Positions 25,282-33,218 of a DNA stretch of 64,000 nucleotides are shown in pieces. The notes below the pieces were generated by a model. The model was not told where the DNA came from. It worked only from the letters and a program-made list of their open reading frames with translations, and made no database searches. Source of the stretch: Clostridium chrysemydis (GTDB lineage: Bacteria > Bacillota > Clostridia > Clostridiales > Clostridiaceae); assembly GCF_015234215.1 (NCBI RefSeq), contig NZ_JADEKP010000001.1, positions 930,001-994,000 of the forward strand, read 5' to 3'. Position numbers and translations under genes: made by a program. The first letter of the stretch is position 1. Every line of letters starts with the position of its first letter.

Positions 25282-27117
25282 ATGAGTAACTTATCAAAAG
25301 TAAAAAGAGAGCGCATGCTTAATTTTTTAAATAAAATAAGAGAAGAACATGACGATACAGAAGTTATGATTGCAATAAATGAGATAGAAAATGAACTAAC
25401 AAGTAAAAAATATGGGTTAGTTTGGGAGGAGCATGAAGAGAGAGTCGATGTAGAAATGAAGACAAAAGTTCCAGTTTTTTCAGAAGTTACTGATAAAGAA
25501 ATTGTATCAGATAGTAATAAACGTTATAACTTTTTATTAGAGGGAGATAATCTTCATAGCTTGAAGTTATTAGAGAAAACTCATAGTGGTACCGTAGATG
25601 TTATATATATAGATCCACCATACAATAGAGGAAATAACGATTTTATTTATGATGATAAATTTATTGATGCAGATGACGGTTATAAGCACTCTAAATGGTT
25701 ATCTTTCATGGAGCAAAGATTAAGAATAGCAAGGGAATTATTATCAGATTCAGGTATTATTTTTATTAGTATCAATGATGTCGAGCAGGCACAACTTAAA
25801 ATATTATGTGATGAAATATTTGATAATAATTGCATGGGACAAATAATTAGAGGAACTGGCACACCAACAGGACAGGGTACAAATGGATTAGTTACGGAGT
25901 ACGACTATGTATTAGTATATGGGAAAAGTAAAGAATCTAAAATATTAGGCGTTAGTTATGATGAAAAGGATACTAAAATATATGATAAAAAAGATGAAGG
26001 TGGAACGTACTTAACTAGAACCTTAAGAAAAACAGGGAAGGAAGATAGACGTGAGGATAGACCTACAATGTGGTATCCATTAGAAGCACCAGATGGTACT
26101 TTAGTTTACCCTTATGGGCCAACTGGATATGAAAGTAGATGGAGGTGTGGGAAAGATACATATGAGGAATTTGTAAAAGAAAATAGAATAGAATGGAAGC
26201 AAGATAAGGGTGAGTGGAAGGTATATTTAAAATTTTATGTAGATGGGAAATTGAAAAGACCGACAACATTATGGTTAGATAATGTAGGAAATAAAAAGGC
26301 TACAAGTGAAATAAAATCACTCTTTGGAAAAGATGTATTTAGTCATCCAAAACCAGTTCAATTAATAGTTGATTGCTTGAAAATTTCATCACATAAATCA
26401 GCAGTTGTATTAGACTTCTTTGCAGGAAGTGGAACAACAGGTCAGGCCGTATTAGAGATGAATAGGCAGGATAATGGTAATAGAACATTTATATTATGTA
26501 CGAATAATCAAAATGAAATATGTGAAAAAATTACTTATGAAAGAATGAAAAAAGTAATAGATGGATATGAATTTAAAGGCAAAAAGGAGATAATTCTTTT
26601 TGAAAAAGCAATTACTTTAAAAGATTTAAGTAAAATGGATAAAATATTAGGTGATGTTGCAGAACTAGAAGAGCAGGTTAAAGATAGTTATGATAAAGTA
26701 GTAAAAGAATTTAAAAATGGAGTGTTAAAAGTTATCGGTAGAGATACTATAAAGGATAAAGTAAAAGGTATTCCAGCTAATTTAATGTACTATAAAACTG
26801 ACTATGTTTTAAAGCATTCATCTGATGAAGAGCATAATTTTAGAGAGGAACTGTTGAAGCATATTGCTGAGATGGTACAGTTAGAGCATGGCATAAAGAT
26901 AGATAACTCTAAGTATGTAATATTATTGAGTGATGAGGATGCAGATTCACTTGAGGGGAATGAGGAAGTTTTAAATAGATGTAGGGTAATTTATATTTCT
27001 TCACAAGTACTATTAACCAAACAGCAAGAAGTATTATTCAATAAATTGAAAATAGATATAATACCAATCCCTGAATATTATTTTGATGGTGAATTGAGAG
27101 AGGTAGGAGAAATATGA
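25282..27117 (+). CDS. mod: Type III restriction-modification DNA methyltransferase (Mod)
   Basis: 611 residues. DPPY motif IV lies in VDVIYIDPPYNRGNNDF (about 110-125) and motif I in VVLDFFAGSGTTGQAVLEM (about 374-392). This order is the beta class of adenine methyltransferases to which type III Mod subunits belong. The segment between them (about 190-360) is the variable target-recognition domain. It methylates one strand of an asymmetric site and is needed by Res for recognition. The end overlaps res by 4 bp. A poly-repeat tract, as in phase-variable mod genes, was not seen. Confidence 0.9.
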   Translation: MSNLSKVKRERMLNFLNKIREEHDDTEVMIAINEIENELTSKKYGLVWEEHEERVDVEMKTKVPVFSEVTDKEIVSDSNKRYNFLLEGDNLHSLKLLEKTHSGTVDVIYIDPPYNRGNNDFIYDDKFIDADDGYKHSKWLSFMEQRLRIARELLSDSGIIFISINDVEQAQLKILCDEIFDNNCMGQIIRGTGTPTGQGTNGLVTEYDYVLVYGKSKESKILGVSYDEKDTKIYDKKDEGGTYLTRTLRKTGKEDRREDRPTMWYPLEAPDGTLVYPYGPTGYESRWRCGKDTYEEFVKENRIEWKQDKGEWKVYLKFYVDGKLKRPTTLWLDNVGNKKATSEIKSLFGKDVFSHPKPVQLIVDCLKISSHKSAVVLDFFAGSGTTGQAVLEMNRQDNGNRTFILCTNNQNEICEKITYERMKKVIDGYEFKGKKEIILFEKAITLKDLSKMDKILGDVAELEEQVKDSYDKVVKEFKNGVLKVIGRDTIKDKVKGIPANLMYYKTDYVLKHSSDEEHNFREELLKHIAEMVQLEHGIKIDNSKYVILLSDEDADSLEGNEEVLNRCRVIYISSQVLLTKQQEVLFNKLKIDIIPIPEYYFDGELREVGEI

Positions 27118-29333
27118 TAGGGTTACCAAAAGGATTGTTTGAATTTCAAGATGAATGTGTAAATTATCTGCTAGAGGCAACTTCAATTAGCAGTAAGAAG
27201 ACTACAGTAGTAAAAGCTCCTACAGGTGCAGGAAAGACTATTATACTATTGGATTATATTGATAAATATATCAATAATGTTAACAGTAATGTATCTTTTG
27301 TTTGGTTCTGCCCTGGTAAAGGGAATTTGGAAGAGCAAAGTCAGAAGAAAATGAAAAAGCATCTTCCAAATAGAAAGAGTAAGAACCTACAAGATGCTAT
27401 TTCAGTAGGGTTTCAATCAAGAGAAACTACATTTATTAACTGGGAGCTGGTTACAAATAAAAATAACAAGGCAGTAACTGAAACAGAATGGAAAAACCTT
27501 TTTGGTAGAATTGCAGAAGCTCATAGAAAGGGCGTAGAGTTTATTTTAATAATAGATGAAGAGCATTCTAATGATACCCAAAAGGCTAAGGATATAATAA
27601 ATTCATTTGCGGCATCTTATCAAGTTAGAGTTTCAGCTACAGCAAGAGAGAATAAGCTACACAATTTTTATGAGATACCTGAGGTTGATGTAATAAACTC
27701 AGGTTTGATAACAAGAGCATTGTATATAAATGAAGGTGTAGAAGGAAGTGCTAAGATTGATAATGAGCATAGTTACTTAATAGAGCTTGCAAATAATAAA
27801 AGAAAAGAAATTGCAAAAGAGTATGAAAATTTGGATGTAGAGATAAGGCCATTAGTATTAATACAGTTTCCAGATATGTCAGATGAACTTATAACTAGTA
27901 TTGAGGAAACTTTAGATTCTATGGGCTATAATTATGATAATAAACTAGTAGCTAAGTGGATGAGCGATAATAGTGATAAGATAAATAAAGAAGGAATTGA
28001 GAAATTAGATGCTCAACCAGTATTTTTACTTATGAAACAGGCGGTTGCAACAGGTTGGGATTGTCCAAGAGCTAAGATACTTATAAAGCTTAGAGAGAAT
28101 ATGAGTGAAGACTTCACTATTCAAACAATAGGTAGATTAAGAAGAATGCCAGAAGCTATACATTATGAAAATGAAATTTTAGATAACTGCTATTTATATA
28201 CGTTTGATGAAAAATATAAAGAAAGTATTAGAAAAGAGATTTCTAATGCGTTTGATGTTAAAAGGGTTTTCCTAAAAGAAAAATGTAAAACATTCACGCT
28301 AGAAAAACAAATGAAAGATTTAGATTATGATGGTATTGGTGAAAGAGAAACTTATAGATCAGTATTTGAATTTTTCAATAATAAATATAATTTATCTACA
28401 GCAAAAGCTAACAATAAGTTAATACTAGAAGCAGAAGGATACAGTTTTACTGAGGAACTAGTAAGGACAGCTAGACAGGGTAAATTTATAAAAACTGACT
28501 CTATTTTAGATTCTCATGTAGGTTCTTTTATTCAAACGAGGAGAGAAGTTAATACACATAAAAATGGTATTGATTTGCTTCATTCTATAGATACAATAAA
28601 GTCTGCTATAGGAATTAAGCAAGGCAAATTAAGAGCCATACTAGAGAGATTATTTAGAGATAATTCATATAATAGGGATAAATTATTGAATTTAAATACT
28701 AAACAATTTTATGCTTTCGTAATAAATAATGAACATAAATTAAAAGAAGATTTTAGAGAAGCAACTAGCCAATTAGCTAGTCAGGTAGCATTCCCATCAA
28801 TAGTTAAGACTAGGGAGTTTAAGATACCAGAAAGAGATTTAGTAAAATATGATGCTTCTGAAACTGATGTTATTGAAATGTTAAGCAATGCATATCATGA
28901 GTATCCTTCATCAACTTTAGTAGACGGAATTCGTTCAAGGCCAGAAAGATTATTTGAAAGATACTGTGAAGATAATGATAATATTGACTGGGTATATAAT
29001 AATGGAGATAAAGGCCAGGAATATTTTTCTATAGTATATTATGATTCTTTCGAAAGAAAACAATGGTTATTTTATCCTGACTATATTGTTAAACTGAAGA
29101 ATGGTGATGTTTGGATAATAGAGACTAAGGGTGGAGAGCGAAAAGACGGAAAGAGTAATAACTTAGATAGGCAAGTTGCTAACAAGTTTGAGGCATTTAA
29201 AACTTATGCTAATGATAAGAATATAAAATGGGGATTCGTTCGTGATAAAAATGACATACTTAAGATAAATAACACTGTTTATACGGAAAGCATGAGTAGT
29301 GAACACTGGAAGCCAATAACAACAGCTTTCTAA
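27114..29333 (+). CDS. res: Type III restriction enzyme Res subunit
   Basis: 739 residues. Superfamily 2 helicase motifs: APTGAGKT (Walker A, about 37-44), IIDEEHSN (DEAH-like box, about 147-154), VSATARE (motif III, about 171-177), ATGWDCPRAKILIKLRE and TIQTIGRLRRMPE (motifs V/VI). The C-terminal nuclease domain has FYPDYIVKL followed by VWIIETKGG, the PD-(D/E)XK pattern. It is shorter than the roughly 900-1000 residues usual for Res, but all motifs are present and intact. It works as a complex with Mod. Confidence 0.9.
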   Translation: MIGLPKGLFEFQDECVNYLLEATSISSKKTTVVKAPTGAGKTIILLDYIDKYINNVNSNVSFVWFCPGKGNLEEQSQKKMKKHLPNRKSKNLQDAISVGFQSRETTFINWELVTNKNNKAVTETEWKNLFGRIAEAHRKGVEFILIIDEEHSNDTQKAKDIINSFAASYQVRVSATARENKLHNFYEIPEVDVINSGLITRALYINEGVEGSAKIDNEHSYLIELANNKRKEIAKEYENLDVEIRPLVLIQFPDMSDELITSIEETLDSMGYNYDNKLVAKWMSDNSDKINKEGIEKLDAQPVFLLMKQAVATGWDCPRAKILIKLRENMSEDFTIQTIGRLRRMPEAIHYENEILDNCYLYTFDEKYKESIRKEISNAFDVKRVFLKEKCKTFTLEKQMKDLDYDGIGERETYRSVFEFFNNKYNLSTAKANNKLILEAEGYSFTEELVRTARQGKFIKTDSILDSHVGSFIQTRREVNTHKNGIDLLHSIDTIKSAIGIKQGKLRAILERLFRDNSYNRDKLLNLNTKQFYAFVINNEHKLKEDFREATSQLASQVAFPSIVKTREFKIPERDLVKYDASETDVIEMLSNAYHEYPSSTLVDGIRSRPERLFERYCEDNDNIDWVYNNGDKGQEYFSIVYYDSFERKQWLFYPDYIVKLKNGDVWIIETKGGERKDGKSNNLDRQVANKFEAFKTYANDKNIKWGFVRDKNDILKINNTVYTESMSSEHWKPITTAF

Positions 29334-29340
29334 ATATGAG

Positions 29341-29370
29341 AAGGATACGTTAATACGTATCCTTTTTCTT
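29341..29370. terminator. Terminator after res
   Basis: AAGGATACGT (29341-29350) pairs with ACGTATCCTT (29355-29364), then T-rich. Ten bp, perfect. It insulates the defence cassette from the tail genes that follow. Confidence 0.8.
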
Positions 29371-29377
29371 TTGCTCA

Positions 29378-29390
29378 TTTGTATAACTAA
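29378..29390 (+). promoter_or_regulatory. Late promoter motif 5
   Basis: TTTGTATAACTAA, right after the cassette terminator and 31 bp before the LysM gene ATG. It restarts late transcription beyond the insertion. Confidence 0.65.
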
Positions 29391-29421
29391 CATGACATAT
29401 AAGAAGGTTGGTGATACAATA

Positions 29422-30075
29422 ATGGATTTTTATATAAAGTATAGTGATAGTGAAATGTTAAGGTTGCCAGTAACTCCTAGCGATTTTACTATTCAAGCAG
29501 GAAACAATACTCAGAACGTTACAGTAACTAATATAGGGGAACTATCATTATGGGGCCCAGAGAAGTTACGTTCAATTTCTATTCAAAGTTTCTTTCCTTA
29601 CAAATACCATTCTAGCTATTGTTCATATAGAGGATTTCCTAAACCATGGGAATGTATAGAAATTATTAATAAATGGAGAAATAGTGGTAAGCCAATTAGA
29701 TTACTTATCATTGATAGATCCAGAGAAGTTGATATAAACATTGAAATGCTTATTGAGACTTTAGATACTTCTATGAGAGATGCTTCAGGAGATGTTTACT
29801 TTACATTAGCCTTTAAAGAGTATAGAAGAGTTAAGCTAGAACAAGTAAAAGGTAATCAAAATATTGAACCAGTTAGACCTACGCCTCCAACAGCACCATC
29901 TAAGCCAAGCTCAGGGCAAAGAACGCATAAGGTTGTAAGTGGAGATACACTATGGGGGCTAGCTAAGAAGTACTATGGGAATGGTTCTAAATATCCTATT
30001 ATATTCAATGCTAATAAGGATAAGATTAAGGACCCGAACCTAATACGTACTGGTTGGGTTTTAGTAATACCATAG
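29422..30075 (+). CDS. LysM-domain tail protein (XkdP-like)
   Basis: 217 residues from the ATG at 29422. Upstream in-frame starts would lie on top of the promoter motif. The N-domain has LPVTPSDFTIQAGNNTQNVTVTNIGE, a P2 gpU/XkdP-type baseplate block, a Pro-rich linker follows (about 155-170), and the LysM domain is HKVVSGDTLWGLAKKYYGNGSKYPIIFNANKDKI to VLVIP at the end. The LysM binds peptidoglycan or stabilises the baseplate hub. Confidence 0.88.
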   Translation: MDFYIKYSDSEMLRLPVTPSDFTIQAGNNTQNVTVTNIGELSLWGPEKLRSISIQSFFPYKYHSSYCSYRGFPKPWECIEIINKWRNSGKPIRLLIIDRSREVDINIEMLIETLDTSMRDASGDVYFTLAFKEYRRVKLEQVKGNQNIEPVRPTPPTAPSKPSSGQRTHKVVSGDTLWGLAKKYYGNGSKYPIIFNANKDKIKDPNLIRTGWVLVIP

Positions 30076-30087
30076 GAGGTAAGTTAT

Positions 30088-31239
30088 ATGGATATGATAC
30101 AGCATACGCAAAGTCAAAAGCCTACAGTTAACCTATATAAAGCTAATGGTTCTAAATATAACATAACTGAATTAGTAGATGGTATTCAATGGAGTGGAGA
30201 TTATCAGCAGGTATCTAGGAAATTAGAAGTAGATATTTTATATCCAGTTAATGATAAGAATCAATCTTTAGTTATACCTGATATCGGAGATATGATGACG
30301 TTATTTGTAGGAGAGCATGAGCTATTTAGGGGAGTTGTATGGAATAGGAACTTGGTGGAGAATGGCCAATTTATGAAGGTTACTTGTTACGATGCTTTAA
30401 TTAATGTTACTAAGTCTACTACAAGTTATAATCTTAAGAATGTTTCGCCTGAGAGCACAGTTAAGAGAGTTTGTAGTGATTTTAGTATTCCATATGATTA
30501 TATAGCTAGTAGTGGTGGAACTACATATTCAGATGCCGCAATGGGAAAAGGTTGTTACGATATCATCATGACTGGATATACTGAGGCTAGCAAAAAGACT
30601 GGTAAGAAATATATGCCCATTATGCTTAAGGGGAGACTTAATATAATAGAGAAAGGCATAGTAAGAGTTCCTTATGAATTAAGTAGTGATGTTAATGTAA
30701 TGAATACTCAACATAGTGAAAGTTTAGATTCTATGATTAATAAAGTAATTATTTATGATGAAGCAGGTAACATAGTAGATTCTATTTCTAATCAAGGATG
30801 GATTAATGCTTATGGCTTATTACAAGGAGCTATTCAGTTTGATAAGGAAAAGGATAATAAGGTTTTAGCTAAGAAAGAGCTTAAAGATATGGAGAGGAAA
30901 GTTCAAGTTCAAGCACTAGGTATAATTCAAGCTATTACAGGTCATGCAGTTATGCTTAAATCTACTCATACTAAGGCTGTAGGGCTATTCTATATAGATA
31001 CAGACACCCACTCATGGAAGAATGGTTCATATGAGATGACATTGACTTTGAATTTTCAAAATATAATGGACGAAAAAGAGGTTAATGAAGAAAGTAATAG
31101 TGGTTCTGATGGTAATAGCTCAGGAAGTGGCTCTAGTGGAAGTGACTCGAAAGCACCTGATTGGTGGAGTCAGAACTGGGAAGAGTCACATACACATGGT
31201 TCAGATAAGTATAGTTTTGCAGGGCAAAGCAGTAAGTAG
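30088..31239 (+). CDS. Baseplate hub protein (XkdQ-like)
   Basis: 383 residues of the phage late control gene D / XkdQ group: ITELVDGIQWSGDYQQVSRKLEVDI (about 25-50), GDMMTLFVGEHELFRGVVWNR, then CYDALINVTKSTTSYNLKN. The C-terminus is low-complexity Ser/Gly, then WWSQNWEESHTHGSDKYSF. It forms the central spike-bearing hub. A 12-bp gap to the previous gene and a good ribosome binding site support the operon. Confidence 0.85.
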   Translation: MDMIQHTQSQKPTVNLYKANGSKYNITELVDGIQWSGDYQQVSRKLEVDILYPVNDKNQSLVIPDIGDMMTLFVGEHELFRGVVWNRNLVENGQFMKVTCYDALINVTKSTTSYNLKNVSPESTVKRVCSDFSIPYDYIASSGGTTYSDAAMGKGCYDIIMTGYTEASKKTGKKYMPIMLKGRLNIIEKGIVRVPYELSSDVNVMNTQHSESLDSMINKVIIYDEAGNIVDSISNQGWINAYGLLQGAIQFDKEKDNKVLAKKELKDMERKVQVQALGIIQAITGHAVMLKSTHTKAVGLFYIDTDTHSWKNGSYEMTLTLNFQNIMDEKEVNEESNSGSDGNSSGSGSSGSDSKAPDWWSQNWEESHTHGSDKYSFAGQSSK

Positions 31240-31249
31240 GAGGTATCTG

Positions 31250-31714
31250 ATGAATAACTTAGATAATCCATATAGTGGGATAATTAATATAATGAGAGAA
31301 CAAGGTGCAAAGAATAATGCTCCTAACCTTATGCTAGGTAAAGTAGTTAGCACTTCACCTTTGCTGATCCAAGTAGGAGATATTCAATTAGATAAGGATA
31401 ATCTTTATGTAGCAGATTACCTTATGCCTAATTATAAGAGAAATTTGAAGACCAGTTTTAATTTTAATCTTGTTATTGATGGTGATACTTCTGATGTTAC
31501 TCTACAGAGTGTTTCAATTGGGGACCAGGAGCATCAATTTGGTACTCATAATCATGGTAGCCATAAGCATTCGTTTAGCAAGAGCATTAGTAAGACTATA
31601 GAGATTAATAACGCAGCTTATTTTACTGATAGTGGCTTAGGTGCAGGAGATATGGTTGCAATTCAACAACTGCAAGGTACAAATAAGTTTATTGTATATT
31701 GCAAAGTAGTATAG
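31250..31714 (+). CDS. XkdR-like baseplate protein (DUF2577)
   Basis: 154 residues from the ATG at 31250, with AGGAGG 5 bp upstream; a longer reading from 31085 overlaps xkdQ by 155 bp and is not supported. NPYSGIINIMREQGAKN, LGKVVSTSPLLIQVGDIQLDKDNLYVADYL and HNHGSHKHSF are the XkdR/DUF2577 pattern. It is a component of the baseplate. Confidence 0.8.
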   Translation: MNNLDNPYSGIINIMREQGAKNNAPNLMLGKVVSTSPLLIQVGDIQLDKDNLYVADYLMPNYKRNLKTSFNFNLVIDGDTSDVTLQSVSIGDQEHQFGTHNHGSHKHSFSKSISKTIEINNAAYFTDSGLGAGDMVAIQQLQGTNKFIVYCKVV

Positions 31715-31726
31715 GAGGTATGGAGT

Positions 31727-32146
31727 ATGCCATTTCCGTTTATAGATATAGAACCTGTTACAGAGCAACAGGGTGAAGTGTGGGAGCCATTTAGAGAGTT
31801 TGAGTGGGATTATACTAATAATAAGTATGTTATCCGTAACGGGCAAATTAACACTCTTGAAGGTATAGAAGCACTAAAAATTTGGATTTATAAATGTATA
31901 TCTACAGTAAGGGGCAGATATGATGCCTATACCTGGGATTATGGTACGGATCTAGAAAGTTTAATTAGTGCTGGATTACCAAGGGAAGTAATTAAATCAG
32001 AAACAAAGAGAATGATTAAAGATGCTTTACTTATAAATAAACACATAATAGATTGTTATGATTTTGTGATTGATTTTACAAATGATAGGATGAAAGTTAA
32101 TTTTACTGCAAATACAGTTTACGGTGAGATAGAGATTAGGAGGTAA
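31727..32146 (+). CDS. XkdS-like baseplate protein (DUF2634)
   Basis: 139 residues with FREFEWDYTNNKYVIRNGQINTLEGIEALKIWIYKCISTVRGRYDAYTWDYGTDLES, the conserved core of the DUF2634/gp25-like wedge protein. AGGAGG precedes it and the gaps are minimal on both sides. Confidence 0.83.
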   Translation: MPFPFIDIEPVTEQQGEVWEPFREFEWDYTNNKYVIRNGQINTLEGIEALKIWIYKCISTVRGRYDAYTWDYGTDLESLISAGLPREVIKSETKRMIKDALLINKHIIDCYDFVIDFTNDRMKVNFTANTVYGEIEIRR

Positions 32147-32150
32147 TTGA

Positions 32151-33209
32151 ATGTACGAAAACATGACCGATTACAATATTAGAAAACAAATGCTTGATAA
32201 AGTTACAGCGCCTGTAAGCAAAACAGAGGGTACATTAATATATGATGCTCTTAGTCCAGTAGCTAATGAATTTGCAAAGCAATATATGGAACTCGATTCT
32301 ATGCTTTTAAAGAGCTTTATTCAAAGTACTTATGAAGATTGGCTTGATAAAAAAGCTTCTGAATTTGGAATATATAGAAAACAGCCAACAAAAGCTATAG
32401 GAAAGTTAAAGATAACTGGTATTCCTAATAAAGTTATAAGTAAAGGGCTAATAGCAAGTACAGTTGATAATAAACAATTTATTACAACAGAAACAATTAG
32501 ATTAAATGCTCAAGGTGAAGGTATTTCTAAAATAGAAGCATATGAAGCAGGCCTTGATTATAATGTTGAAGCTAACACAATTACTGAAATTGTAACAGTA
32601 GTAAATGGAGTTATAAGTGTTACTAATCTAGATAAGGTTAGTGGAGGAAGTATAACTGAGACTGATGAAGAATTAAGAGAAAGATTACTTTTAAAGGCAA
32701 GAACCCCTTCAACAAGTGGAAACATTCATCACTTCAAGGAATGGAGCCTTGAGATTGATGGTACAGGAGATGCAAAGGTATTTCCTAATTATTTTGGAGC
32801 AGGAACAGTAATGGTTGCTATAGTAGATTCAAATAAAGAACCTGCTAATGAAGAAATAATAAAAGATGTATATGACAATATAGAGAAGAATAGGCCAATA
32901 GGTGCTGTAGTAACAGTACAATCAGCTAGAGCGGTTGATATTAATATAGAAGTAACTATTAAGAGAGATTTAACTTATACACCTCAAGAGGTTGAGGACA
33001 GTATTAGTGTTAATCTTCTTAAAGCAATGAGAGATATGGTATTTAAACAGGATTACATCTCTTATGCAAGATTAACAAGTGCTATATTAACAGCTAAAGG
33101 TGTACTTGATTTTATTGAATTAAGAGTCAACGGAGAGTTAGCTAATAATGTATCTTTAGAATCGGATCAAGTTGGTATATTAGGTACTTTAACTATAAAT
33201 GAAGTGTAG
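32151..33209 (+). CDS. Baseplate J-like protein (XkdT)
   Basis: 352 residues of the Baseplate_J family: YDALSPVANEFAKQYMELD near residue 30, SFIQSTYEDWLDKKASEFGIYRKQPTKAIGKLKITG (about 55-90), GGSITETDEELRERLLLKARTPSTSGNIHHFKEW (about 165-200). It builds the outer baseplate wedge. It belongs to the continuous baseplate operon. Confidence 0.9.
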   Translation: MYENMTDYNIRKQMLDKVTAPVSKTEGTLIYDALSPVANEFAKQYMELDSMLLKSFIQSTYEDWLDKKASEFGIYRKQPTKAIGKLKITGIPNKVISKGLIASTVDNKQFITTETIRLNAQGEGISKIEAYEAGLDYNVEANTITEIVTVVNGVISVTNLDKVSGGSITETDEELRERLLLKARTPSTSGNIHHFKEWSLEIDGTGDAKVFPNYFGAGTVMVAIVDSNKEPANEEIIKDVYDNIEKNRPIGAVVTVQSARAVDINIEVTIKRDLTYTPQEVEDSISVNLLKAMRDMVFKQDYISYARLTSAILTAKGVLDFIELRVNGELANNVSLESDQVGILGTLTINEV

Positions 33210-33218
33210 GGGGTACTC

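Noticed and set aside
25282-29333. Type I or BREX/DISARM system
   Set aside because: Only a beta-class methyltransferase and a helicase-nuclease are present, overlapping by 4 bp; there is no HsdS, PglZ or other partner. Type III is the sufficient explanation.
31085-31250. Longer N-terminus for the XkdR-like gene
   Set aside because: It would overlap the hub gene by 155 bp, and the strong AGGAGG is placed for the ATG at 31250.
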